Origin: Bacillota bacterium
Lineage (GTDB): Bacteria; Bacillota; Clostridia; Christensenellales; Aristaeellaceae
DNA: 29,318 bases
Direction: 5' to 3'
NCBI GenBank assembly: GCA_009787135.1
Contig: WRGP01000252.1
Span: 1 to 29,318, forward strand
Below, piece by piece: positions 14,497 to 22,482 of this stretch. The notes under the pieces were generated by a model. The model saw only the letters and a list, made by a program, of their open reading frames with translations, had not been told where the DNA came from and did no database searches. Positions within the stretch are counted from its first letter, which is position 1. Each line of letters begins with the position of its first letter. The translations under genes and the position numbers were made by a program.

Positions 14497-15861
14497 TTGT
14501 CTGGCATTGGCAGCGTGATCTATACCATTCTTCTGGGCTGGATGCGAGGCCTCGTCGACTGGATCTGGTCGATGGTGTCAAGCGGCGGCCCTGGCTCCGT
14601 CACGCAGTGGTTCCTCACCAACTGGAAATTCTGGCTGCTCGTTCTCATTGTGGGCGGGCTTGTCGTGGACTGGCTGATGTGGGTGGTTCGCTGGCGGCCC
14701 TACCGGCTGCTCTTTGGCAGGCGGATCCGGCACGCGCCCACGGGCGCCGTGGCGATGGACGGCGAAAGCTGGGATCAAGGCGTTGGATATTATGAGCATG
14801 AAACCGCGCTGGATACCGATCCGGCCGAATGGACGGAGCTCACGCTCAGCACCCTGTCGGAGATCGACCCAAACTGGGCCGGCGGCGTGATCATGGAGGC
14901 GCGGGCCGATACCCCCTGCGCGCCCAAGCCGGAGCCGTACTACAGCGAGGCGTATGAAGAGCCGTGCGAAGCCCAATGGGAGGACGGCGCTTCCGGCGTG
15001 GGGTATTGGGACGAAACGCCTGACGAATTGGAGGCGGGCGGCGCGGCGGAATCGCCGTATTATGAGGATGCTGATATGGAGGCGGGTTATGACCTTCCCC
15101 CCGGGCAGGCTTCGGATTCCGCCTATGCGTACGAAGCGGAAGCGGAGCCATACGAGCCGTGGGCGGAGACGTACGACGAGACAATCTTCATGCCACCGGC
15201 GAAAGAACCCGCGCCCGCCTACGGGGAACCGGCGGAAGACGTATGCGTGCCATACGGCGATGAAGCGGAGCCGTATGGGGAGCCGGCAGAAGGCGGATAC
15301 GAGGAGCCCTATGCCGGACCGGCGCGGGAAGCGGAGGGGGCCGTGCCGGAGGACACTTCCCCGCCGATCTACATGCGGCCCGGTTTCTGGCCCGGGTCCC
15401 TTTCCTTCAGGCGGAATGCGGAGGAGAGCGCGCCTGCCCGCGAGGATCATTCGGCGACGGAAGAACCTGACCCGGCGCCCAAGCGAAGGCGGCGCCGCGG
15501 GCTGCGGGAATATGGCGAGGACGAATTTCAGGATAACCCGGTTTCCGTTCACGAGTCTTCGGCGGCGGCGTACACGGCCCCTGAGCCTGATCCCTCCCTG
15601 GAAGACACGCGCCCCCGGCGCCTCGTTCGGCCCGCTGCCCAGCAGCCTGTTCGAGAGCGGATGAGGGGGGGCATCCTGCGTACGGTGACAGGCAAACCGG
15701 CCCAGCGCCGAGGCCTGATGCGGTTTACGGCGGCGGAGGAGGAGCCGATCGCGGGGCTTCCGCCCATGGACCTGACAGACCCGTTCCTTCCGGCGGCCAG
15801 GCCAGGCAACCCGGATTTCACGCCGGATGAGGGCGAAGAGTTCTTCACGGAAGGAGACTAA
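14497..15861 (+). CDS. Membrane-anchored protein with long acidic Tyr/Pro-rich tail
   Basis: A 454-residue protein starting at a TTG, preceded by AAAGGGGTGA, a strong ribosome-binding site at correct spacing. Two hydrophobic segments at about residues 3-26 and 42-65 are followed by RWRPYRLLFGRR, a positive patch that places the rest in the cytoplasm. Residues from about 90 to 290 are a low-complexity acidic region in which units such as AEPYGEPAE, EPYEPWAE and EEPYAGPA recur. A basic stretch (PKRRRRRG) lies near residue 330 and a further disordered tail follows. I do not recognise a family. A scaffold or envelope role is possible but unproved. apgM starts 2 bp after its stop, and the ribosome-binding site for apgM lies inside its last codons. 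Confidence 0.75.
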   Translation: MSGIGSVIYTILLGWMRGLVDWIWSMVSSGGPGSVTQWFLTNWKFWLLVLIVGGLVVDWLMWVVRWRPYRLLFGRRIRHAPTGAVAMDGESWDQGVGYYEHETALDTDPAEWTELTLSTLSEIDPNWAGGVIMEARADTPCAPKPEPYYSEAYEEPCEAQWEDGASGVGYWDETPDELEAGGAAESPYYEDADMEAGYDLPPGQASDSAYAYEAEAEPYEPWAETYDETIFMPPAKEPAPAYGEPAEDVCVPYGDEAEPYGEPAEGGYEEPYAGPAREAEGAVPEDTSPPIYMRPGFWPGSLSFRRNAEESAPAREDHSATEEPDPAPKRRRRRGLREYGEDEFQDNPVSVHESSAAAYTAPEPDPSLEDTRPRRLVRPAAQQPVRERMRGGILRTVTGKPAQRRGLMRFTAAEEEPIAGLPPMDLTDPFLPAARPGNPDFTPDEGEEFFTEGD

Positions 15862-15863
15862 AA

Positions 15864-17033
15864 ATGCGGTACATGTTGATCATCGGGGACGGTATGGCGG
15901 ACCGTCCCATTTCTTTGCTGGAGGATAAGACGCCGCTGGAATATCTGGCGCTGCCCGGCATGGCAACGCTGGCCTCACAGCGGCTGGGCTTGGCGCGCAC
16001 GGTGCCAAGGGATTGTCCGCCGGGAAGCGACACCGCCATTCTCTCGATCTTTGGATGCGATCCGCGCACCTGCTTTACAGGCCGCGCCGCGCTGGAAGCC
16101 GCGGGTGCGGGCGTGGCGCTAAAGCCCGGCGAAACGGCGTGGCGCGTGAATTTGGCAGCGGTTTCGGGCGATGATTTTGACACGGCCGTTATGCGCTCCC
16201 ATAACGGTATGGGCATCGGCGGCGAGGAGGCGCTTGCCTGCGTGCGCGCGCTGTTGGCGAATCCGGCGTTTGCCGCCCTTGCCGGTTCGCTTCGTTTTAC
16301 GATCCACGAAAGTCCTTCTTTCCGCCAGATGGGCGTTGGCCCCACGGGGGAAAACTGGGGCAAAGCCTTGCCCGGCCCGCACGACCATCTGGGCGAAGCC
16401 ATTGGCGCGCTCCTGCCGCGAGGCGATATCCGCCGCCTTGTGGAAGCGTCCTTTTACGCGATGCGCGGCTTTAGGGCAAACTGCGTCTGGCCATGGGCGC
16501 CCGGCGAGGCGATGACGCTGGAAAGCTTTGAAGGCCGGTACGGCCACACGGGCCCCGTGATCAGCGCCGTGCCCCTTGTAAAGGGCATCGCCCGGCTATG
16601 CGGCCTGCCCGCGCCGGAGGTGGAGGGCGCGACGGGCGAATTGGATACCAACTATGAGGGCAAGGTGGACGCCGCGGTGGCGGGGTTCCGCGCCGGCGCG
16701 GATTTTGCGGCCATTCATGTGGAGGCGCCGGATGAGATGTCCCACGCGCTGGACCGGGAAAAGAAGCTGGAGGCCCTCCGGCGGCTGGACAGCCGCGTGA
16801 TCCTTCCGCTGCTTAAAAAGCTGGACGGCCTGGGCGACGCGTACCGCGTCCTGTTTCTTTCCGATCATCCCACGCTCCTTGAAAGCGGCGCGCACGACGA
16901 CGAGCCGGTTCCCTTCTGCCTCTATGACAGCCGGAAGCCTAAAGGGTCGCGTATTTTCTGCGAGCGGAACGCGGCCATGGGCGAGCGGGTGGAGGAGGGG
17001 ACGCGGCTGATGGGAATGCTGTTTGGGCAATGA
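15864..17033 (+). CDS. apgM: Archaeal-type cofactor-independent phosphoglycerate mutase
   Basis: A 389-residue protein of the alkaline phosphatase superfamily, interconverting 3- and 2-phosphoglycerate in glycolysis and gluconeogenesis without 2,3-bisphosphoglycerate. Metal and catalytic motifs: IIGDGMADRP at the N-terminus (D9), the catalytic Ser region CPPGSDTA with S55, HVEAPDEMSH in the second half and LSDHPT followed by GAHDDEPVPF near the C-terminus. The length fits the ApgM branch (about 400) rather than the 510-residue GpmI. A homoserine kinase-like (ThrH/cPGM) role has been suggested for some relatives, so the substrate is family-level. GGAAGGAG lies 8 bases before the ATG. The gene is convergent with ispE, leaving only 22 bp between stops and no terminator in the gap. 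Confidence 0.9.
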   Translation: MRYMLIIGDGMADRPISLLEDKTPLEYLALPGMATLASQRLGLARTVPRDCPPGSDTAILSIFGCDPRTCFTGRAALEAAGAGVALKPGETAWRVNLAAVSGDDFDTAVMRSHNGMGIGGEEALACVRALLANPAFAALAGSLRFTIHESPSFRQMGVGPTGENWGKALPGPHDHLGEAIGALLPRGDIRRLVEASFYAMRGFRANCVWPWAPGEAMTLESFEGRYGHTGPVISAVPLVKGIARLCGLPAPEVEGATGELDTNYEGKVDAAVAGFRAGADFAAIHVEAPDEMSHALDREKKLEALRRLDSRVILPLLKKLDGLGDAYRVLFLSDHPTLLESGAHDDEPVPFCLYDSRKPKGSRIFCERNAAMGERVEEGTRLMGMLFGQ

Positions 17034-17055
17034 GGCGCTGTCTAACGTGAATAGT

Positions 17056-17925
17056 CTATGCGATAATGGAAACCCCACGGTCAACCGTCCGCGTATGAAA
17101 CGTATGCTTCCAAAGCCGCCGGCAGGCATTCGCCGCGGCCGCGGCTTCCTTTGCCGACGCAAACAGCCCGATAACCGCCGAGCCGCTGCCGGTCATCTGC
17201 GCCCGAAGCGCCCCCAAATGCTCCAACGCCTGCGCGCATAAGGCAATCTCCGGCGCAAGCGGAACGGCCGCGGCCTGCAGCGCGTTGCCCATGGCGGCCG
17301 CGAGCATCCTCTTGTTTCCGGCGGTCAGCGCGCGCGTCGCGGCGTCCGAGTCGGGATTCGAAGGCTTTTTTTCCAGCTTATCATACGCCGCAAAAACGGC
17401 CGGCGTCGAAAGCCCGGCGGTTGGCTTGACGATCACGACCTCCAGCGGCGCCGGGGTATCCAGCCGGGTTAGCGCCTCGCCAACGCCGCGCGCCCGCGCC
17501 AGCCCGCCGGTCAGGCAAAAGGGCACGTCCGCGCCAATGACGAGCGCCAGCGCTTTGAGGTCGTGATCGCTCACTGAAAGGCCCCACAGCGCGCTAAGCC
17601 CCGTCAGCACCGCCGCGGCGTCGGCGCTGCCGCCTCCAAGGCCCGCGCTCACGGGGATGCGCTTGCGCAGCAGAATGCGCGCTCCGGCCGTAACGCCCAT
17701 GGCTTTGCGTAAAACGTCCGCCGCGCGCAGCGCCAGGTTGCTCCGATCCTGCGGCACTGCAGCCTTCCCGGCAAGGGCCAGCGTCAGTCCGTCTCCATGC
17801 TCCATCTCAATGCTGTCGCCAAGCGCCACGGACTGCATCAGCGTATCCAGCTCATGGTAGCCGTCCTCACGCCGCCCCAGCACCGACAGCGTCCAGTTCA
17901 ACTTTGCGTGCGCCGTAATTTGCAT
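17056..17925 (-). CDS. ispE: 4-diphosphocytidyl-2-C-methylerythritol kinase IspE
   Basis: A 289-residue GHMP kinase that phosphorylates the 2-hydroxyl of CDP-methylerythritol, the fourth step of the MEP isoprenoid pathway; dxs, the first step, is also in this window. Family signatures are clear: AHAKLNWTLSVLGRREDGYHEL at the N-terminus and the ATP-binding IPVSAGLGGGSADAAA loop near residues 90-105. Near the C-terminus is the third GHMP motif, in MTGSGSAVIGLF. Length is normal. GAAAGGAG lies 5 bases before the ATG. It is divergent from the DUF896 gene. Confidence 0.96.
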   Translation of the reverse strand: MQITAHAKLNWTLSVLGRREDGYHELDTLMQSVALGDSIEMEHGDGLTLALAGKAAVPQDRSNLALRAADVLRKAMGVTAGARILLRKRIPVSAGLGGGSADAAAVLTGLSALWGLSVSDHDLKALALVIGADVPFCLTGGLARARGVGEALTRLDTPAPLEVVIVKPTAGLSTPAVFAAYDKLEKKPSNPDSDAATRALTAGNKRMLAAAMGNALQAAAVPLAPEIALCAQALEHLGALRAQMTGSGSAVIGLFASAKEAAAAANACRRLWKHTFHTRTVDRGVSIIA

Positions 17926-18007
17926 GCGGGCTCCTTTCGGCTGCCGGCAGGAGGATATCCCTCGGGCGGCGAATATACACTACCTTGGCAGGAAGGGGGT
18001 GATCCAC

Positions 18008-18220
18008 GTGGACGCAGCCGCAAGAAGCGCGCGGATTAACGAGCTGGCGCGCAAAAAGCGCACGCAAGGCCTGAGCGACGAAGAGCTTAGGGAACAGCAG
18101 AAGCTCCGCGCGGAATACTTACGGGATTTCCGGCGCGGCATGGAAGAGATGCTGGAAAGCATCGTAATGGAGCAGCCGGACGGCAGCAGATGGCCGCTCG
18201 TGAAAAAGCCGCCGGAATGA
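18008..18220 (+). CDS. DUF896-family (YnzC-like) small protein
   Basis: A 70-residue protein whose core INELARKKRTQGLSDEEL, followed by EQQKLRAEYLRDFRRG, is the DUF896 signature: a short helical-hairpin protein common in Firmicutes, with no settled function (YnzC in Bacillus is linked to the SOS-induced yneA operon). A GTG start at 18008 is chosen over earlier in-frame codons. GGGGGTGATC, a near-perfect extended Shine-Dalgarno sequence, ends 3 bases before it, and the start gives the normal family length. An earlier GTG at 17999 would overlap that site. Confidence 0.88.
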   Translation: MDAAARSARINELARKKRTQGLSDEELREQQKLRAEYLRDFRRGMEEMLESIVMEQPDGSRWPLVKKPPE

Positions 18221-18261
18221 ACTCTATTGTATACCATCCTTCGCAAAGCTGCAAATGTGCC

Positions 18262-18290
18262 TTGCTTTTTGTGAACCTACTTGCTATAAT
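18262..18290 (+). promoter_or_regulatory. Extended -10 promoter of the DUF1292 gene and uvrC
   Basis: TTGCTT (18262-18267), a 17-bp spacer and a perfect TATAAT (18285-18290) with TGC directly before it (extended -10). The leader to 18335 is about 38 nt. Confidence 0.75.
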
Positions 18291-18334
18291 GTCTGTGGAA
18301 AGCTACGAAAATATAATTTTCAGGGGGCGCCGAT

Positions 18335-18700
18335 ATGAACGAGGAAGAACGCGATATCGTAGAGTTTACCGACGAGGATGGCAACACGCTGCTGCTTGAG
18401 GTGTTGGACAGCTTCTTTTACAATGGGGAGGAATTCGCTGTGCTGGGCGATGTGGACGACGCGTGCGACTGCGAGGCATGCGAGGGCCATGACGGCGAAG
18501 ACGACGAGCACAACCTGTACATCATGAAGATTGAGACCTCCACCGACGAGGAAGGCGAGGAGGTTGAGGAATTCATTCCCGTGGAAGACGAACTCATGGA
18601 GGCGCTCATCGAGATTGTACAGACGCGCTTCTTTGAGGAGGACGATGATGAAGACGATGACGATGAGGAAGCGGCGGACGAATGTAGCGACGCGGATTGA
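18335..18700 (+). CDS. DUF1292-family acidic protein
   Basis: A 121-residue, extremely acidic protein. DUF1292 features are present: IVEFTDEDGNTLLLEVLDSF at the N-terminus, then EFAVL, and the LYIMKIE strand followed by EEEFIPVEDE-like sequence. The C-terminal 30 residues are almost all Asp and Glu, ending in a Cys- and Asp-containing tail. Members are small cytosolic proteins of Firmicutes (YrzB-like), often beside Holliday-junction or repair genes; function is unknown. AGGGGG lies 8 bases before the ATG. uvrC starts 26 bp after the stop. Confidence 0.9.
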   Translation: MNEEERDIVEFTDEDGNTLLLEVLDSFFYNGEEFAVLGDVDDACDCEACEGHDGEDDEHNLYIMKIETSTDEEGEEVEEFIPVEDELMEALIEIVQTRFFEEDDDEDDDDEEAADECSDAD

Positions 18701-18726
18701 TAGCCGCCGCTTGCTGTAGACGCTCA

Positions 18727-20613
18727 ATGACAAAGGAGATTCGAGAAAAATTGGCCTTGCTGCCGGAGAGCCCCGGCTGCTATCTGATGAAGCGGCAGGG
18801 AGATATTCTCTATGTCGGCAAGGCCGTTCACTTGAGAAACCGCGTGCGCAGCTATTTTTACGGGCGCGACCACACGCCTAAGGTCGCGGCGATGGTGGAG
18901 AAGATCGATGACTTTGATATCATGCTCTGCGATACCAACCTGGAGGCACTGATCCTGGAGTGTAACCTGATCAAGCTGCATAAGCCGTATTATAACATTC
19001 TCCTCAAGGACGACAAGCACTACCCTTACATCCGAATAGACGAGCGCGAGATCTTTCCCCGCGCGGAGCTTACGCGCCGCACGGAGAAGGATGGCGCGCG
19101 CTATTTCGGCCCGTACATCGGCGCGAACGCCGTGCGCGAGGTGCTTGAGGTATTGCGCCAGACTTTTCCCCTTCGAACCTGCGCCGCGCCGCCTGATCCC
19201 GAAAAGCCGCGCCGCCCCTGTGTGCATCATGAGATCGGCCAGTGCCTCGCGCCCTGCGCGGGCCGGGTCACGCCGGATGCGTACCGCCTGATCGTGCGGG
19301 AGGTCATCGCGTTCCTGCAGGGAAAATCCGCGCCGGTCCTAAAGCGCCTGCGCGAGGAAATGGGTGAGGCGGCGGCCGGCCTGCAATATGAGCGCGCCGC
19401 GCTGCTGCGCGACCGTATCGGCGATATCGAGCGCCTGCTGGAGGCCCAGCGCGCCCTGTCCACGGGCGGGGGCGAGCGGGATATCATCGCCGTCGCGCAG
19501 GACGGCCTGGACGCCATGGCGCAGGTGCTGTACGTGCGCGGCGGACGGATGATCGGCGGGGACAGCTTTGCCCTGGAGCGCGCGGGCGACGAGGAAAAGG
19601 GTGAAGTTATCGCCAACTTTCTGATGCAATACTACGGGGACACCCATCCCCTGCCTCAAGAAGTGCTGACGCAGGCCCTGCCAAAGGATGCGGAGATGAT
19701 CGAAAGCGCGCTGTCCGAGCGGCGCGGCGGCCGCGTCCGTTTGCACACCCCGGCGCGCGGCGAAAAGCGCGGCCTTGTGCTGCTGGCGGAGAAAAACGCC
19801 CGTGACGCGCTGGAAAAGCGGAACGCGCGCGCCCGAGAATCCTTCGAGCGCACGCGCGGCGCGGCCAGGGCGCTGGCGGACGCCCTTGGCATGCCTGAGG
19901 CACCCCGGCGCATCGAGGGGTATGACATCAGCAACACGCAGGGGGCCCTGTCCGTGGCCTCCATGGTCGTCTTTATCGACGGCATGCCCAGCCGCAAAGA
20001 GTACCGGCACTACCGCATCAAGACGGTGGTGGGCGCCAACGACTTTGCCTCCATGGAGGAGGTGCTGGGCCGCAGGTTCCGGCGCGGCATTGCGGAGCGG
20101 GACAAGCGCCTCGCCGAGGGGCTCGCGTTAGAAGACGGCGGATTTGCCGATCTGCCGGATCTGGTTCTCATCGACGGCGGGCCGGAGCAGCTCGCCTTCG
20201 CGAGGCGGGCTATGCACGCGGCCGGAGGCGACGTGCCTATGTTTGGCTTGGCTAAATGCTTGGAGGAAATCTGGCTGCCGGGCGCGCGGGAGCCGATTTT
20301 GCTGGATCGGCGCTCCCCGGCCCTGCATCTGATCCAGCGCGTCAGGGACGAGGCGCACCGCTTCGCGATCACGCGCCACCGGAGCCTGCGCGCCAAGCAG
20401 ACCGTGCGCTCGCGGTTGGAAGAGATTGAAGGCATCGGGCCCAAGCGGCGGGCGGCGCTGCTGAAGCGCTTTAAGACCATGGAGGCGCTGCGGGCCGCGA
20501 CGGTGGATGATATGGCGGATGTGCCGGGGATGAGCCGGGCGGCGGCGGAAGGAGTGTACGCGTGGATGCGGAAAGGCGGAGAGGGCGGAAAGGATCACGG
20601 CGATTCACCTTGA
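18727..20613 (+). CDS. uvrC: Excinuclease ABC subunit C
   Basis: A 628-residue UvrC, the nuclease that makes both incisions in nucleotide excision repair after UvrAB mark the damage. Domains in order: a GIY-YIG nuclease (residues about 10-90, with PGCYLMK, ILYVGKA and LRNRVRSYF), a Cys-containing linker, a UVR motif at about 205-235 for UvrB contact, and the RNase H-like second nuclease beginning GYDISNTQG, with VLIDGGPEQL. Two helix-hairpin-helix units lie at the end (EGIGPKRRAALL and DVPGMSRAAAEGVYAW). The ATG at 18727 gives the normal UvrC N-terminus. An in-frame TTG at 18697 would add ten residues. No clear ribosome-binding site is seen for either, so coupling to the upstream gene is likely. 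Confidence 0.97.
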   Translation: MTKEIREKLALLPESPGCYLMKRQGDILYVGKAVHLRNRVRSYFYGRDHTPKVAAMVEKIDDFDIMLCDTNLEALILECNLIKLHKPYYNILLKDDKHYPYIRIDEREIFPRAELTRRTEKDGARYFGPYIGANAVREVLEVLRQTFPLRTCAAPPDPEKPRRPCVHHEIGQCLAPCAGRVTPDAYRLIVREVIAFLQGKSAPVLKRLREEMGEAAAGLQYERAALLRDRIGDIERLLEAQRALSTGGGERDIIAVAQDGLDAMAQVLYVRGGRMIGGDSFALERAGDEEKGEVIANFLMQYYGDTHPLPQEVLTQALPKDAEMIESALSERRGGRVRLHTPARGEKRGLVLLAEKNARDALEKRNARARESFERTRGAARALADALGMPEAPRRIEGYDISNTQGALSVASMVVFIDGMPSRKEYRHYRIKTVVGANDFASMEEVLGRRFRRGIAERDKRLAEGLALEDGGFADLPDLVLIDGGPEQLAFARRAMHAAGGDVPMFGLAKCLEEIWLPGAREPILLDRRSPALHLIQRVRDEAHRFAITRHRSLRAKQTVRSRLEEIEGIGPKRRAALLKRFKTMEALRAATVDDMADVPGMSRAAAEGVYAWMRKGGEGGKDHGDSP

Positions 20614-20638
20614 ATACCGCCCCATGAAATGCTATCAT
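20610..20638 (+). promoter_or_regulatory. Extended -10 promoter of the amino-acid kinase gene
   Basis: TTGAAT (20610-20615), a 17-bp spacer and TATCAT (20633-20638) preceded by TGC. It overlaps the last codon of uvrC. The leader to 20701 is about 56 nt. Confidence 0.6.
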
Positions 20639-20700
20639 TAGACGCAGGCAATCCAAACCCGCCTTAGCGTTTGACAAAACATAATGGGAGTGAACACACG

Positions 20701-21522
20701 ATGCGGCACGGTATCGACTTGGTCGGCAAAATCGGTTCCATGGCGCTGATCCGGCCCGAAGATCACGATATTGACTACAATATCCTCTCGCGCATCTGCG
20801 CGGAACTGCGCCCGGGCATGATCTGGGTCACCTCCGGCGCGACCGAGATCGGCCGCCTGGACTACATCAAGCGCACCGGCACGGAGCTTCCGCCGGGTGA
20901 GGAGGCCAAGACGGACTACGCCAGCCAAGGCCAGGCCATCCTCATGGCCAGCTACCGCCAGTTCCTGCGGCCCGAGTTTGGCATGCGCCAGCTTTTGGTC
21001 GAGCACCAGCACTTTAACGACCCCGAAAAGCGCGAGCACATCCACCGCCTGCTTTTGCGCGCGGCAACGCAACAGACCGTTCCCATCGTCAACTACAACG
21101 ACCCGGTCAGCGGCGAGGAAAACCGTAAAATGGAGCTGGCGGCCCTGCGCGAGACGAACCGGGGCGTGCATGAATGCGTGGACAACGACGAGACGGCCGC
21201 GGTTATCGCCGAGCTCATGCGCGCGCGCACCCTCCTCATCCTGACATCCACGGAGGGCATTTATCTGGATCCAAACGATCCCTCTACGCTCGTGCGGGAG
21301 GTGACTGCCATTTCGCCCGCCCAGCTGGAAAAAAAGATACGCGAACTGCAAACGCACTGCCACGGCGCCAGCCGCACGGGCGCCAACGGCGCGTTTGCCA
21401 AACTGGAATATGTGCTCGGCCCCGCGCTGAAGGGCACCACGGTGCGCATCGGCCACGCGCGGCATAAATTGTCCGACCTCTTGTCCGGCCGGGCGCCGCA
21501 TACGCGGATCGGGCTTGAGTAG
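20701..21522 (+). CDS. Amino-acid kinase family protein, glutamate 5-kinase-like, no PUA domain
   Basis: A 273-residue protein of the amino-acid kinase fold. The middle resembles the catalytic domain of glutamate 5-kinase (ProB): VTSGATEIG, ASQGQAILMASYRQFL, VPIVNYNDPV, VDNDETAAVIAELM and LTSTEGIY. The nucleotide-binding end GASRTGANGAFAKLEY also fits. The N-terminal loop VGKIGSMAL keeps the Lys of the phosphate-binding loop but is diverged. The PUA domain of typical bacterial ProB is absent, and no proA lies nearby, so proline synthesis is not certain. Another carboxylate or carbamate substrate is possible. The ATG at 20701, with GGGAG about 10 bases upstream, is preferred over an in-frame TTG at 20671. 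Confidence 0.82.
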   Translation: MRHGIDLVGKIGSMALIRPEDHDIDYNILSRICAELRPGMIWVTSGATEIGRLDYIKRTGTELPPGEEAKTDYASQGQAILMASYRQFLRPEFGMRQLLVEHQHFNDPEKREHIHRLLLRAATQQTVPIVNYNDPVSGEENRKMELAALRETNRGVHECVDNDETAAVIAELMRARTLLILTSTEGIYLDPNDPSTLVREVTAISPAQLEKKIRELQTHCHGASRTGANGAFAKLEYVLGPALKGTTVRIGHARHKLSDLLSGRAPHTRIGLE

Positions 21523-21675
21523 GCGAAACGGAATAAACATTTCCAGGGGACTTAGCGTATTTCGGCATTGCCGCGCGAAAATCTCGATTGCGCGCCATGG
21601 AGAAAAAAGAAGAGGGTTCTTTTGAAGATACTTCCCCCAGGCGGAAGCGGGGCAGGGCGCGGTGCCTATTCCCTC

Positions 21676-22155
21676 CTATTGCGGCATCCGAATCTTAAGC
21701 GCTGACAGCGCCGACCCAATCACCACGCCAGCCGCGCCTTGCAGCAGGTTCGGCCCCACCTCGACAAGGGCCTCGGCCCAACCGTAATAAAAGCCTTCAA
21801 AAATATAATACCCCAGCACCATCACGCACGCGCCCAGGGAAAACACAAACGCGTTGCGCAGAGCATGGTTTTTTTTCGCCAGCATCCCGGCGATTCCGCC
21901 CATCAACGCCTTGATCACAAAGGTTGGCACGACAAAAATAAACCAGCCGCCCAGCAAATCGGCCAGCGCCGAACCCACGCCCGCGGCCAGCGCGGTGTAC
22001 GGCCCCAGCAGCGCTGCCGCAAAAAAGATAGCGCCGTCGCCGGCATGCACATAGCCCACCGTGCTCAAGGGGAACTTGACGGCGTATGTCAGCAAAAGGA
22101 TCAGGGCCGCGAGCACGCCGCCCAGCGTCAGGCGGCGGATTTGCTTGTTTCGCAT
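21676..22155 (-). CDS. ECF transporter S component
   Basis: A 159-residue integral membrane protein with about six hydrophobic helices. The start LTLGGVLAALILLLTY, the HAGDGAIFFAAALLGP segment and the loop GPYTALAAGVGSALADLLGG are typical of small vitamin-binding S components of energy-coupling factor transporters, which dock on a shared EcfA1A2T module encoded elsewhere. The substrate cannot be told; HmpT/PanT/ThiT-like proteins share these features. The ATG at 22155 starts just before the first helix. A longer frame reaches 22290 but would overlap the antitoxin gene and add a very basic leader. Its start lies 10 bp after the antitoxin stop, so it is probably read from the antitoxin promoter. 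No riboswitch is visible upstream. Confidence 0.9.
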   Translation of the reverse strand: MRNKQIRRLTLGGVLAALILLLTYAVKFPLSTVGYVHAGDGAIFFAAALLGPYTALAAGVGSALADLLGGWFIFVVPTFVIKALMGGIAGMLAKKNHALRNAFVFSLGACVMVLGYYIFEGFYYGWAEALVEVGPNLLQGAAGVVIGSALSALKIRMPQ

Positions 22156-22165
22156 TCTCCGCCGC

Positions 22166-22390
22166 TTAGCCGTTTTCCGGCTGCTTCGTGCCTTCGATGA
22201 CGCGGGCTTGGTTGGCTGCGCTATAGAACGGGTCTGTCTTCGTTGTAATTTCAAACGGTATGCCCCCCTGGCGCACCGCCTGCTTGACAAACATATTTAC
22301 CGCCGTTGACATATTCAGCCCCAAATCATTAAACAAAACATCGGCGCGCGCCTTTAGCGCATCGTCCATTCTGATGCTCAGCTGTGCCAT
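22166..22390 (-). CDS. RelB/DinJ-family antitoxin, no adjacent toxin
   Basis: A 74-residue protein beginning MAQLSIRMDDALKARAD, the ribbon-helix-helix DNA-binding part of RelB/DinJ antitoxins, followed by LGLNMSTAVNMFVKQAVRQGGIPFEI, which matches the family core closely. The C-terminal tail would bind and neutralise a RelE/YafQ-type ribonuclease toxin. The expected toxin gene directly downstream is missing, and an ECF S component gene takes its place. The ATG at 22390 has GGGAGG about 7 bases upstream; an in-frame ATG at 22417 lacks one. The promoter carries a palindrome suited to autoregulation. Confidence 0.9.
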   Translation of the reverse strand: MAQLSIRMDDALKARADVLFNDLGLNMSTAVNMFVKQAVRQGGIPFEITTKTDPFYSAANQARVIEGTKQPENG

Positions 22391-22415
22391 TGTATTGCCT
22401 CCCTTCTTCGCATAC

Positions 22416-22445
22416 ATTATATGATATTATGGCATATATTATCAA
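22416..22445 (-). promoter_or_regulatory. Promoter with embedded operator for the antitoxin gene
   Basis: On the minus strand, TTGATA (22445-22440), an 18-bp spacer and TATAAT (22421-22416). An inverted repeat, TATATG (22418-22423) with CATATA (22433-22438), spans the spacer and half of the -10 box, the usual place for a RelB-type autorepressor operator. Confidence 0.65.
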
Positions 22446-22458
22446 TGCACAGTGTGCA
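22446..22458. repeat. 13-bp inverted repeat abutting the antitoxin promoter
   Basis: TGCACA (22446-22451), one base, TGTGCA (22453-22458): a perfect dyad directly upstream of the -35 box. A second regulator or a second antitoxin-binding site are both possible. Confidence 0.5.
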
Positions 22459-22482
22459 ATTTTGCAAAGTGACATGGTAAAC

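Noticed and set aside
20671..20700. TTGACA at 20671 as promoter, or TTG at 20671 as start, for the amino-acid kinase
   Set aside because: There is no -10 box 16-18 bp downstream, and the ATG at 20701 has a proper ribosome-binding site.
22156..22290. N-terminal extension of the ECF S component to 22290
   Set aside because: It would overlap most of the antitoxin gene's 3' half and adds a very basic leader not seen in the family.
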